From Lachnospiraceae bacterium AM48-27BH (GTDB lineage: Bacteria; Bacillota; Clostridia; Lachnospirales; Lachnospiraceae): DNA of 64,000 nucleotides. Both the position numbers and the translations under genes were made by a program. Below, piece after piece: positions 1 through 8,887 of the stretch. Position 1 is the first letter of the stretch. Every line of letters begins with the position of its first letter. Location: assembly GCA_003478355.1 (NCBI GenBank), contig QUFC01000006.1, positions 62,001 to 126,000 of the forward strand, in the 5' to 3' direction. The notes below the pieces were generated by a model. The model made no database searches. It was not told the origin of the DNA and saw only the letters and a list, made by a program, of their open reading frames with translations.

Positions 1-860
1 GGGTGTCGATGTTTGAGTGTGAAAACATTACGATGCCGTGGCAGTATGGTGATTTTCTGGGATTTAACAACCAGGTGATGGAACCGCTCTTTGAGGGACG
101 GTTTGAATACGACTGGCTGGTGGAGGTAGCAGACCGCCTGGGGCTGAAAACGGAATTTTCCTTAGGACGCACCGCAGGACAGTGGCTGCAGGACTGCTAC
201 GAGAAACTGAGGGAGACAGAAACGGAACTGCCGGATTATGAGATATTTAAAAAGGATGCACTGTTCCGATATCAGGAACGGCCCATCATTCCGGCCTTTG
301 AAAAACAGTGTCAAGATCCGGAGGCAAATCCATTCCCGACCAGGAGCGGAAAAATCGAGATCTTTTCTGAGACGGTATACCGGACAAACTATAAGGAATT
401 TTTCCCTGCCATCCCACGCTATGTGAAGCCGCCGGAAGGCCCGGATGATGCGCTGGCAGAAAAATATCCGCTCCAGCTGATTGGCTGGCATACCAAGCGT
501 CGCTGCCACAGCATTCATGACAGCAACGAAGCCATGCACAAGATCGATCCCCAGCGCCTGTGGATGAATCCGGAGGATGCCGCCGCCCGGAATTTAAAAG
601 AGGGTGAGACAGTTCTGGTGTGGAATGACCGTGGAAAAGTGGAGATCCCGGTCTACATAACAGACCGCATCGCTGCCGGTGTCGTAGCCATGTCCCAGGG
701 TGCCTGGTACCGCCCGGACCCAAATGGTATCGACCAGGCCGGGTCTGTGAACGTGCTGACGTCACTGCACCCAACGCCCTATGCACGGGGGAATGCGCAG
801 CATACGAATCTGGTGGAAGTGAGGGGAGTGAAATGGGAAGGGGAGAAAAAAGAAAAATAG
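1..860 (+). CDS. Molybdopterin-dependent oxidoreductase, DmsA-like, C-terminal part (5' partial)
   Basis: The reading frame is open from the window edge, so the gene starts upstream. About 285 residues are visible. The last 120 or so form the molybdopterin dinucleotide-binding domain typical of the DMSO reductase family: a YPLQLIGWHTKRRCHS segment, then LWMNPEDAAARNLKEGETV, and a C-terminal SLHPTPYARGNAQHTNLVEV. The family transfers oxygen atoms or electrons to anaerobic acceptors using a bis-MGD cofactor. The substrate cannot be told from this fragment. No DmsB-like ferredoxin or membrane anchor follows; a terminator comes 100 bp later, so partners, if any, lie upstream. Confidence 0.85.
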   Translation, partial: VSMFECENITMPWQYGDFLGFNNQVMEPLFEGRFEYDWLVEVADRLGLKTEFSLGRTAGQWLQDCYEKLRETETELPDYEIFKKDALFRYQERPIIPAFEKQCQDPEANPFPTRSGKIEIFSETVYRTNYKEFFPAIPRYVKPPEGPDDALAEKYPLQLIGWHTKRRCHSIHDSNEAMHKIDPQRLWMNPEDAAARNLKEGETVLVWNDRGKVEIPVYITDRIAAGVVAMSQGAWYRPDPNGIDQAGSVNVLTSLHPTPYARGNAQHTNLVEVRGVKWEGEKKEK

Positions 861-957
861 AATTTAAGAGAGTATTCACTGATCACAGAAGATGGTTATG
901 AGTGTCTGACAAAGTTGAATCATGGAGAGATTCGGATTCAGATCCGGAAATAAATGG

Positions 958-1010
958 AAAAGCCGTTGACGCATTTGTGATTTTTTATGCGTTTGACGGC
1001 TTTTTTTTTT
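958..1010 (+). terminator. Rho-independent terminator after the oxidoreductase
   Basis: An AAAGCCGTTGACGCA arm pairs with TGCGTTTGACGGCTTT and is followed by a run of ten T. It separates the oxidoreductase from the alpha-glucosidase gene. Confidence 0.85.
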
Positions 1011-1021
1011 CGCCCAATTTC

Positions 1022-1030
1022 TGCTATAGT
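1022..1030 (+). promoter_or_regulatory. Extended -10 promoter element for the alpha-glucosidase gene
   Basis: TGCTATAGT is a good extended -10. There is no convincing -35 at 17 bp (only the T-run of the terminator), which is common for extended -10 promoters. The leader downstream contains an imperfect inverted repeat (ATTTCA...TGAAAT, 1040-1056) that could be an operator. Confidence 0.4.
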
Positions 1031-1080
1031 GAACACATATTTCACATTTTGAAATGATATAAATGAGGAGGCAGGAAGTA

Positions 1081-2760
1081 ATGGAAAAACAATGGTGGCA
1101 GAATCGGACTGCATATCAGATCTATCCGAAGAGTTTTTTAGATACGAACGGAGATGGAATCGGAGATCTACCGGGAATTATCGAGAAGCTGGATTATTTA
1201 AAGGATTTAGGAATCGGCATTTTATGGATCTCGCCGGTTTATGTGTCCCCGTGTGCGGATCAGGGATATGATATTGCGGATTATTATGGCATTGATCCGA
1301 AGTTTGGTACCATGGAGGACATGGACCGCTTATTAGCAGAGGCCAAGAAGCGCGATATCGCAGTTCTGATGGATCTGGTGGTGAACCATTGCTCCGATGA
1401 GCACGAGTGGTTTCAAAAGGCATTAAAGGACCCGGAAGGTGAGTATGGCCAATATTTCTATTTTGCAAAGAAAAAGGATGGTAAGCTGCCATGCAACTGG
1501 CGCTCTTATTTTGGCGGTTCCGTGTGGGAGAATGTAGAAGGCACCGACTGGTATTATCTGCATATGTTCCACAAAAAACAGCCGGATCTCAACTGGGAGA
1601 ATCCGAAGCTGCGGGAAGAGATCTATAAGATGATGAACTGGTGGCTGGATAAGGGGATTGCCGGATTCCGTGTGGATGCGATCATGAATATCAAAAAGCC
1701 CCTTCCATTCCAGGATTATCCGGCTGACCGGGAAGACGGATTGTGCAATGTAGGAGGAATCCTGGGAAGCCAGGAGGGACTTCGGGATTTCTTAAATGAG
1801 ATGCATGAGAAAACGACAAAACCGCATCATGCATTTTCTGTCGGAGAGGTCTTTGGCCTGGATGACAGTGATATCAGTCGGTTTATTGGTGATGATGCAT
1901 ATTTCACATCTATTTTTGATTTCCGTCAGAACGTGGCTGGACAGACCATGCTTGGCTGGTATGACTGGAAGGCTCCGACTCCGGATGAATATAAGGAGTG
2001 CTGCTTTACCAGCCAGAAGGTCAGCGAAGGTGTCGGTTTCTTCTCCAACATCATCGAGAACCATGACGAGCCAAGAGGTGTCAGCCATTATCTGCCGGAA
2101 TATGCCCAGAATGAGAAGGGTAAGAAGCTGCTTGGCATGATGTATTTTATGCTGAAGGGTCTTCCGTTTATCTATCAGGGACAGGAACTGGGCATGGAAA
2201 ACTGTGCATTCCCATCCATTGAGGCGATCGACGATGTCAGCAGCAGGGACGAGTATCAGCGTTGTCTGAAGGTCGGGTTAAATGAAAAGGAGGCGTTGAA
2301 GGTAGTCTCCCATTACAGCCGTGATAACGGACGTACCCCATTCCAGTGGAATGATGAGAAAAACGGTGGTTTCACCACTGGAACGCCATGGCTGATGGTA
2401 AATCCACAGTACAAGGAGATCAACGCAGCTTCCCAGATCGGCAGGGAAGGCAGCATCTATGAGTTCTATAAGAGCATGATCGCGCTGAGAAGAGATGACC
2501 GCTATGAGGATACGATTGTTTATGGCGTGACCGAGCCGGTTCTGGAGGATCAGAAGGATATCATGGCATATTTCCGCAGAGGAGAGAAGCAGGATATCCT
2601 GGTGATCGGAAACTTCCGCGATGAAGCAGCAGAAGTAGAGATTCCGGAACTGAAGGGAAAAACCTGCCAGGTTCTGTTGAACAATGGAGGAACCTGTATG
2701 GCAGTGGATGGAAAAGTGAAATTAGAAGCTCTTCAGGGTGTCGTTTTTGAGGTAAAATAG
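1081..2760 (+). CDS. GH13 alpha-glucosidase (oligo-1,6-glucosidase type)
   Basis: A 559-residue cytoplasmic enzyme that should release glucose from the non-reducing ends of short alpha-glucosides such as isomaltose, maltose or sucrose-like oligosaccharides. All four GH13 regions are intact: DLVVNH near residue 98, GFRVDAI with nucleophile Asp199, GEVFG with acid/base Glu256, and ENHDE with His328/Asp329. The QGYDIADYY motif near 61-69 fits the oligo-1,6-glucosidase/trehalose-6-phosphate hydrolase group (GH13_31/29). I choose the ATG at 1081 because GAGGAGG lies at 1065-1071; an in-frame ATG at 1063 overlaps that site. It has its own terminator and precedes the alpha-glucan importer operon. 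Exact substrate specificity is inferred from context. Confidence 0.92.
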   Translation: MEKQWWQNRTAYQIYPKSFLDTNGDGIGDLPGIIEKLDYLKDLGIGILWISPVYVSPCADQGYDIADYYGIDPKFGTMEDMDRLLAEAKKRDIAVLMDLVVNHCSDEHEWFQKALKDPEGEYGQYFYFAKKKDGKLPCNWRSYFGGSVWENVEGTDWYYLHMFHKKQPDLNWENPKLREEIYKMMNWWLDKGIAGFRVDAIMNIKKPLPFQDYPADREDGLCNVGGILGSQEGLRDFLNEMHEKTTKPHHAFSVGEVFGLDDSDISRFIGDDAYFTSIFDFRQNVAGQTMLGWYDWKAPTPDEYKECCFTSQKVSEGVGFFSNIIENHDEPRGVSHYLPEYAQNEKGKKLLGMMYFMLKGLPFIYQGQELGMENCAFPSIEAIDDVSSRDEYQRCLKVGLNEKEALKVVSHYSRDNGRTPFQWNDEKNGGFTTGTPWLMVNPQYKEINAASQIGREGSIYEFYKSMIALRRDDRYEDTIVYGVTEPVLEDQKDIMAYFRRGEKQDILVIGNFRDEAAEVEIPELKGKTCQVLLNNGGTCMAVDGKVKLEALQGVVFEVK

Positions 2761-2766
2761 ACAAAG

Positions 2767-2802
2767 AAAAGGACTGTTGTGTAAATCAGCAGTCCTTTTT
2801 TT
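2767..2802 (+). terminator. Rho-independent terminator after the alpha-glucosidase
   Basis: AAAAGGACTG pairs with CAGTCCTTTT across a 13-nt loop and is followed by a T-run. Confidence 0.9.
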
Positions 2803-2864
2803 ATACAAATATCATAAAAGAGGTTGTTGATAAAAATAAAACAAAGAAAAAATCAACAAAACAT

Positions 2865-2893
2865 TTGACATGACAGATAAAACGTGATATTAT
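2865..2893 (+). promoter_or_regulatory. Sigma-A promoter of the alpha-glucan importer operon
   Basis: Perfect -35 TTGACA (2865-2870), 17-bp spacer, -10 TATTAT (2888-2893). Transcription should start near 2900, immediately before the operator-like repeats. Confidence 0.85.
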
Positions 2894-2909
2894 GATGACA
2901 TAAAGAACT

Positions 2910-2950
2910 GGAAACGTTACCGGAACTGTTACCGAAACCGATTCCGGAAC
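2910..2950 (+). promoter_or_regulatory. Tandem LacI-type operator-like repeats
   Basis: Three head-to-tail 12-bp units lie just downstream of the start site: GGAAACGTTACC, GGAACTGTTACC and GAAACCGATTCC, with a further GGAAC after them. The first has the central CG and imperfect dyad typical of LacI-family operators. The location at about +10 to +47 suits repression. The likely ligand is the LacI-family regulator encoded last in the same operon (7615-8649), giving autoregulation. This binding is inference. Confidence 0.6.
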
Positions 2951-3010
2951 ATCAAACAGGGACATCGAGGGGAAGGCAGCGAATAGAATGTATATCAAGG
3001 AGGAGATATC

Positions 3011-4354
3011 ATGAAGAAGAAACTGGTAAGTGTGGCGTTATGTGCAGCTATGGTGACAGGTATGCTCAGCGGATGTGCTGGAAGCAGTACCACAGCAAAG
3101 AAAGAGGGAAGTAATGCGGCAGGTAAGGTTTATTATTTAAACTTTAAGCCGGAGGTTACCGATGTATGGGAAGAGATCGCTAAGACCTATACCGAGAAGA
3201 CCGGTGTAGAGGTGAAGGTAGTTACTGCAGCAGGCGGCAACTATGAGTCTACATTAAAATCTGAGATCGCCAAGACCGATGCACCGACTCTGTTCCAGAT
3301 CAACGGACCGATCGGTTATCAGTCCTGGAAGGACTATTGTGCAGATTTAAAGGACAGTGATTTTTATGCAGCTCTGTCTGATAAGTCCTTAGCCATCACC
3401 GGAGAAGACGGAGGTGTGTATGGCATCCCATATACCATTGAAGGATATGGCATCATTTATAACGATGCGATCATGGAGAAGTATTTTGCAACCAGCGGTG
3501 CAAAGGCTGCTTCCGTGGATGAGATCAACAGCTTCGATAAATTAAAAGAAGTCGTAGAAGATATGCAGGCGAAGAAAGATGAGTTAGGCATTAAGGGCGT
3601 ATTTGCTTCTACTTCTTTACTTCCAGGTGAAGAGTGGAGATGGCAGACACATCTGGCAGATCTTCCAATTTACGAAGAGTACCAGGATAAAGGCGTGAAC
3701 GATCTGGACGAGATCGAGTTTACTTATTCCGATCAGTTTAAGAACATTTTTGATCTGTACCTGAACAACTCCACAACAGATCCTAAGATGTTAGGAAGCA
3801 AGGGTGTGAATGATTCCATGGCAGAGTTTGCACTGGGACAGGCAGCGATGGTTCAGAATGGTAACTGGGCATGGAGCCAGATCGCTGAAGTATCCGGCAA
3901 CGTGGTAGATGCAGAGGACATCAAGTTCCTGCCGATCTACATGGGACTGAAGGATGAAGACAAGCAGGGTCTTTGCGTAGGTACTGAGAACTATTTCTGT
4001 ATCAACAAACAGGTTTCTGAGGCAGATCAGAAAGCATCTCTTGATTTTATCAACTGGCTGATCAGTGATGAGACCGGTAAAGATTATATGACCAACAAAC
4101 TGGGCAACATTGCACCATTTACAACATTCGCTGATGATGAGAAACCATCCGATCCGTTAGCACAGAATCTGTTAGCTTACATGGAAGGTGGAAAGACCAG
4201 CATTCCGTGGATATTTACAACTTTCCCAAGCCAGACATTCAAGGATAACTTCGGAGGCGCACTGTTAGAGTACGCACAGGGAACGATGAGCTGGGACGAG
4301 GTAAAAGCAACAGTTATTGACCAGTGGAAGACAGAAAAGGCGGCGGCGAAATAA
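3011..4354 (+). CDS. Carbohydrate ABC transporter substrate-binding lipoprotein (MalE-like)
   Basis: 447 residues. The N-terminus has a basic start, a hydrophobic stretch and the lipobox MLSGCAG, so Cys22 should be lipid-anchored after signal peptidase II cleavage. The rest follows the bacterial extracellular solute-binding protein family 1 fold, with a typical N-domain (NFKPEVTDVWEEIAKTYTEK) and the WSWA-like sugar-stacking region (NGNWAWSQIAE). AAGGAGG lies at 2998-3004. It is first in an operon with two permeases, 4-alpha-glucanotransferase and a LacI regulator, so maltodextrins or isomalto-oligosaccharides are the likely ligands. The ATPase (MsmX/MalK type) is not in the window, as is usual for this class. 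Confidence 0.92.
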   Translation: MKKKLVSVALCAAMVTGMLSGCAGSSTTAKKEGSNAAGKVYYLNFKPEVTDVWEEIAKTYTEKTGVEVKVVTAAGGNYESTLKSEIAKTDAPTLFQINGPIGYQSWKDYCADLKDSDFYAALSDKSLAITGEDGGVYGIPYTIEGYGIIYNDAIMEKYFATSGAKAASVDEINSFDKLKEVVEDMQAKKDELGIKGVFASTSLLPGEEWRWQTHLADLPIYEEYQDKGVNDLDEIEFTYSDQFKNIFDLYLNNSTTDPKMLGSKGVNDSMAEFALGQAAMVQNGNWAWSQIAEVSGNVVDAEDIKFLPIYMGLKDEDKQGLCVGTENYFCINKQVSEADQKASLDFINWLISDETGKDYMTNKLGNIAPFTTFADDEKPSDPLAQNLLAYMEGGKTSIPWIFTTFPSQTFKDNFGGALLEYAQGTMSWDEVKATVIDQWKTEKAAAK

Positions 4355-4365
4355 GCCGCTTTTTC
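4334..4365 (+). terminator. Intra-operon stem-loop after the binding-protein gene
   Basis: GAAAAGGCGGC and GCCGCTTTTTC form a stem around the stop codon, with a T-run. Placed between a binding-protein gene and its permeases, it probably acts as a partial terminator or mRNA-stabilising hairpin that lets the binding protein be made in excess. Confidence 0.6.
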
Positions 4366-4397
4366 TATCGGAAAAGCAGATAAAGGAGAAATAATTC

Positions 4398-5240
4398 ATG
4401 GGAAAAACAATGAAACGGTATTTTCCGATTTTTGTATTGCCGACCTTGTTAGCATTTGCAGTGGCATTTATGGTTCCATTTATTATGGGTATCTACCTGT
4501 CCTTCTGTGATTTCACAACCGTTACCAATGCAAAATTTGTGGGAATTTCCAATTATGTAAAAGCATTTACTAATCCGGATTTCTTAAAAGCCCTGTGGTT
4601 TACGGTAAAGTTTGCGGTACTGGCAGTTGTCACTATTAATATCTGCGGTTTTGCCTTGGCCCTGATGCTGACACAGAATATCAAGGGAAGAAACATTTTC
4701 AGAACCATCTTTTTCATGCCGAACCTGATCGGCGGTATCGTACTTGGTTATATCTGGCAGTCCATGATCAATGGCGTTCTGGCAAAGTTTGGTGTGACCA
4801 TGCTTCTGGATCCTAAATATGGATACTGGGGCCTGATCATTCTGATGAACTGGCAGCTGATCGGCTATATCATGATCATCTACATTGCAGGACTTCAGAA
4901 TGTCTCCACCGATGTGCTGGAGGCTGCAAAGATCGATGGAGCTAATGCATGGCAGACTCTGACCAAAGTGAAAATTCCGATGGTCATGCCATCCATTACG
5001 ATCTGTCTGTTCCTGACGATTTCCAACTCGTTTAAGATGTTTGACCAGAACCTGGCGCTGACCGGCGGCGGTCCTTCTAATAAGACCACGATGCTGGCGC
5101 TGGATATTTATAATACATTCTATGGTAAAGTTGGATTTGAGGGTGTTGGACAGGCGAAGGCAGTGGTATTCTTTGTGATCGTTGCCGGAATCGCCATGTC
5201 TCAGCTGGTTCTGACCAGAAAGAAGGAGGTTGAAAGCTGA
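4398..5240 (+). CDS. Sugar ABC transporter permease (MalF-type)
   Basis: 280 residues with about six transmembrane segments, and the EAA loop near residues 172-190 (EAAKIDGANAWQTLTKVKIPMVMPS) that docks to the ATPase. It lacks the large periplasmic insert of E. coli MalF, as normal for Gram-positive homologues. Its TGA overlaps the next gene's ATG by one base, implying translational coupling. It forms the heterodimeric channel with the next gene product for import of alpha-glucan oligosaccharides. Confidence 0.93.
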   Translation: MGKTMKRYFPIFVLPTLLAFAVAFMVPFIMGIYLSFCDFTTVTNAKFVGISNYVKAFTNPDFLKALWFTVKFAVLAVVTINICGFALALMLTQNIKGRNIFRTIFFMPNLIGGIVLGYIWQSMINGVLAKFGVTMLLDPKYGYWGLIILMNWQLIGYIMIIYIAGLQNVSTDVLEAAKIDGANAWQTLTKVKIPMVMPSITICLFLTISNSFKMFDQNLALTGGGPSNKTTMLALDIYNTFYGKVGFEGVGQAKAVVFFVIVAGIAMSQLVLTRKKEVES

Positions 5241-6082
5241 TGAGCAAAACAAGAAAACTTCAGAACAGGATCATGCTTGCGGTTTTATGTCTGCTGGTTG
5301 TGATCTTTATCACACCGATCCTGTTTATCATCATGAACTCCTTTAAAGGAAAATTATACATCAGTGACAACCCGTTTAACTGGCCATCCGGCGATATGTT
5401 TGCAGGACTGGAAAACTATACAGAAGGTATCCGCAAAACAGGATTCTTTGCTGCATTTGGCTGGTCTGCATTTATTACCGTCGGTTCTGTCCTGGTGATC
5501 GTACTCTTTACCTCCATGACCGCATGGTATATCACAAGAGTCAAGACCAGACTGAGCAATACGTTATACTATCTGTTTGTATTCTCTATGGTAGTTCCGT
5601 TCCAGATGGTCATGTTTACCATGTCCAAGCTGGCTGATATGCTGAAGCTGAATAACCCGGTTGGTATGATTTTCTTATATCTGGGATTTGGCGCAGGACT
5701 TTCCGTATTTATGTTCTGCGGTTTTGTAAAGAGTATTCCGTTAGAGATCGAGGAAGCAGCCATGATCGATGGATGTACGCCGATTCAGACATTTTTCCAG
5801 ATCGTGATGCCGATCCTGAAGCCAACAGCCATTACTGTGGCAATCCTAAATGCCATGTGGGTATGGAACGATTACCTGCTTCCGTATCTGGTGATCGGTG
5901 TTTCTACACCATACAAGACCATTCCGGTTGCAGTTCAGTATCTAATGGGATCTTATGGTGCAAAAGACTATGGTTCCATGATGGCACTTCTGGTGCTTGC
6001 GATCATCCCGATCATCGCATTTTATTTATTCTGCCAGAAATATATCATCGAAGGTGTTGTGGCAGGTGCAGTAAAAGGTTAA
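5240..6082 (+). CDS. Sugar ABC transporter permease (MalG-type)
   Basis: 280 residues, six predicted membrane helices, EAA loop around residues 172-190 (EEAAMIDGCTPIQTFFQIVMPILKP). The ending VVAGAVKG is typical of MalG/LacG-like permeases. The start overlaps the upstream permease stop. Partner of the MalF-type permease and of the lipoprotein at 3011. Confidence 0.93.
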   Translation: MSKTRKLQNRIMLAVLCLLVVIFITPILFIIMNSFKGKLYISDNPFNWPSGDMFAGLENYTEGIRKTGFFAAFGWSAFITVGSVLVIVLFTSMTAWYITRVKTRLSNTLYYLFVFSMVVPFQMVMFTMSKLADMLKLNNPVGMIFLYLGFGAGLSVFMFCGFVKSIPLEIEEAAMIDGCTPIQTFFQIVMPILKPTAITVAILNAMWVWNDYLLPYLVIGVSTPYKTIPVAVQYLMGSYGAKDYGSMMALLVLAIIPIIAFYLFCQKYIIEGVVAGAVKG

Positions 6083-6107
6083 ACAAAAGCAAAGGAGGCA
6101 CCGTGTT

Positions 6108-7600
6108 ATGCGTGCAAGTGGAATTTTAATGCCAGTTTTTTCCCTGCCTTCCCGGTACGGAATTGGATCATTTTCAAAAAGTGCCTATCAGTTTGTGGAT
6201 ATGCTGAAGAAGGCCGGGCAGAAATACTGGCAGATCCTTCCGCTGTGTCCAACCAGCTATGGAGATTCCCCCTATCAGTCCTTCTCAACCTATGCAGGCA
6301 ATCCGTATTTCATTGATCTGGATCAATTGATCGAGGAGAAGCTGTTAACCAGGAAAGAGTGTCAGGCATGCGATTTTGGTGATGATCCTCAGGACATTGA
6401 TTATGGAAAACTGTATGAGAACCGTTTTAAACTGCTCCGTAAGGCATATGAGAGGGCCAATGTAGGAGAAGACCAGGAATTTGAGGCATATAGAAGAGAA
6501 AATGCCTGGTGGCTGGATGATTATGCGCTGTTTATGGCGGTGAAGGACCGGTTTGATGGCGTGGCATGGAATGAGTGGGCAGAGGATATCCGTCTCCGCT
6601 GGAGCAATGCTATGGATTATTACCGGAGAGAACTGTATTATGAGATTGAGTTTTATTCTTACTTACAGTTTGTCTTTATGAAACAGTGGAAAAAACTGAA
6701 AAATTATGCTAATATAAATGGCATTGAAATCATTGGAGATATTCCGATTTATGTGGCATTTGACAGTGCAGACGCATGGGCGAATCCGGAGCTGTTCCAG
6801 TTTGACTCTGAGAATCTTCCGACTGCGGTGGCAGGCTGTCCGCCAGATGGATTTTCGGCAGATGGACAGTTGTGGGGAAACCCATTATACCGTTGGGATT
6901 ACCACAGAGAGACCGGTTTTGACTGGTGGATCCGCCGGATCGCGTATTGCAGCGAGTTATATGATGTAGTCCGGATCGATCATTTCCGCGGATTCGATGA
7001 ATATTATTCGATTCCATATGGAGATACAACGGCAAGAAATGGTCATTGGGAGAAAGGTCCTGGCATTGCATTATTTGAAGCTGCGAAAAACCGTCTCGGC
7101 GAGTTAAATATCATTGCGGAAGACTTGGGATATATTACCGACAGTGTGAAAAAGCTGGTGGCGGACAGCGGATTCCGGGAATGAAGGTTCTGGAATTCGC
7201 ATTTGATTCCAGAGAAAAATCGGACTATCTTCCATATACTTATGAGAAAAATTCTGTTGTTTATACAGGAACCCATGACAATGAAACGATTGCCGGATGG
7301 TATGCGGGACTGGATAAGAGCGATTTAAAGATGTGCACCGATTATATGAACATTGACCGGATTCCAGGAAAGGAATATCATTGGGATTTTATCCGTCTGG
7401 CGATGCTGTCTGTATCGGATCTGTGTGTGATTCCGATCCAGGATTACCTGGGATTGGATAACCGTGCCAGGATCAATCATCCATCGACCCTTGGAACCAA
7501 CTGGAGATGGAGACTGGCAAAGGGTCAGTTAAGCGCTTCATTGCTGAAGGAGATCCGGGAAATGACCAGGATCAGCGGAAGACTGCAGAATGGTGAATAA
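6108..7600 (+). CDS. malQ: 4-alpha-glucanotransferase (amylomaltase), frameshifted near 7175
   Basis: Disproportionates maltodextrins imported by the neighbouring transporter (GH77). The normal length of about 497 residues is recovered only by joining two frames: 6108-7184 ends ADSGFRE and 7181-7600 begins MKVLEFAF. The family reads DSGFPGMKVLEFAF here; one extra C in the CC at 7175-7176 restores it exactly. Catalytic motifs are all present on either side: IDHFRGF with nucleophile Asp, IAEDLG with acid/base Glu, THDNET with the third carboxylate. I read this as a sequencing deletion in an intact malQ. AGGAGG lies 8 bp before the ATG. Confidence 0.9.
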
Positions 7601-7614
7601 AATGAGGTGGTGAG

Positions 7615-8649
7615 ATGGAGTCAATTACGATTAAAGATGTGGCAAGATTATGTGGAGTTGGTGTGAGTACTGTATCACGTGCGATCAATAATCATCCGGA
7701 CATTAACCCGGAGACAAAAGAAAAGATCATGCAGGTGATCTCAGAGCATCATTATATTCCTAATAACAGTGCCCGTAATTTAAAGCGGCAGGACTCCAAA
7801 ACGGTGGCGATCCTGATGAAAGGAATCGCGAACCCGTTCTTCCATGAGATGATCAAGATTCTGGAATATGAAGTAGAAAAAAAGAAGTACAGCTTTCTTC
7901 TGCACCATGTGGAGGAGGACGAAGATGAGATCGATGTGGCGATGGAGCTGGAAAAGGAGAAGAAGCTGTGTGGGATCGTGTTCTTAGGAGGAACCGTTGG
8001 CCACACAGAGGAAAAATTCCGCCAGCTGACAACACCATTTGTGCTTTGTACCATCGGGCTTCGCCGTGATGTGGACCCAGCGATCTGTTCTTCTGTGTCC
8101 ATTGATGATGTGAAGGAGGCCAGAAGAATGGTTTCTTATCTTTGCAGCCTGGGCCATGAGAGGATTGCTTTTGTGGCGGCCAGAGAAGATGACATCGCCA
8201 TTGGACGGATGCGTTTAGAAGGTTATCGCCAGGCACTGGAGGAGAACCACATTCCATTCCGTCCGGAGCTGGTGTTGTATCCGGAGAAAGGAATGAATGC
8301 TTATTCCATGGCTAATGGATATCAGGTTACGAAGCGCTTTCTGGATTCGAACATCCCGGCAACCGCCTTTTTCGCAATTTCCGACAATGTGTCATTTGGC
8401 GTGTGTAAAGCCATCTATGATGCAGGCAAACGGATCCCGGAAGATTATTCTGTAGCCGGTTTTGATGGGATTGAGATGGGTAAATATTATTACCCGACAT
8501 TGACCACCATGCGCCAGCCATGCGAGGAGATGGCCAGAGAAACGATGAAGATCTTATTTTCCAGAATCGAAGATGAGAAGGGAAATAAACATAAGGTCTT
8601 TGAGGCAGAACTGCAGGAAGGCGGTTCTGTGAGACGAATAAAAGCATAG
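7615..8649 (+). CDS. LacI-family transcriptional regulator of the alpha-glucan operon
   Basis: 344 residues. The N-terminal helix-turn-helix and hinge are typical (ITIKDVARLCGVGVSTVSRAINN, residues 4-26), followed by a periplasmic-binding-protein-like effector domain from about residue 60, with the late motif IPEDYSVAGFDGIEMGKYYYPTLTT. Last gene of the operon, with an intergenic gap of 14 bp after malQ. It most likely binds the tandem repeats at 2910-2950 and is released by a malto-oligosaccharide; this is inference from position. Confidence 0.92.
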   Translation: MESITIKDVARLCGVGVSTVSRAINNHPDINPETKEKIMQVISEHHYIPNNSARNLKRQDSKTVAILMKGIANPFFHEMIKILEYEVEKKKYSFLLHHVEEDEDEIDVAMELEKEKKLCGIVFLGGTVGHTEEKFRQLTTPFVLCTIGLRRDVDPAICSSVSIDDVKEARRMVSYLCSLGHERIAFVAAREDDIAIGRMRLEGYRQALEENHIPFRPELVLYPEKGMNAYSMANGYQVTKRFLDSNIPATAFFAISDNVSFGVCKAIYDAGKRIPEDYSVAGFDGIEMGKYYYPTLTTMRQPCEEMARETMKILFSRIEDEKGNKHKVFEAELQEGGSVRRIKA

Positions 8650-8686
8650 AGGATAAGACCGAAGGGTAAAGAAGAATGGTAAGAGG

Positions 8687-8723
8687 AAGGATCAGGTCCC
8701 CGTGGGAGGGAACTGGTCCTTTT
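8687..8723 (+). terminator. Rho-independent terminator closing the alpha-glucan operon
   Basis: AAGGATCAGGTCCC pairs with GGGAACTGGTCCTT (two G-U pairs) across a 7-nt loop, followed by TTT. The remainder of the gap to 8888 is AT-rich with no clear further feature. Confidence 0.75.
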
Positions 8724-8887
8724 GTGTTCTGGGATTGAATTTTTTTGTTTTTGAGGAAATATGGTGTGTTTGTAGATTTGAGAAAATTAGTGAAATTTTT
8801 TCTGGGTTATGAGGATGATTGGTGGTAAAATAGAGGTGCGAGTCTTCTCGACTGAGATAAATACTAACGGAGTTAAGGAGAAAATAT

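Noticed and set aside
7171..7190. Programmed frameshift or stop-codon recoding in malQ
   Set aside because: No slippery heptamer or stimulatory structure is evident, the family does not use recoding, and the same type of one-base loss occurs in six other genes.
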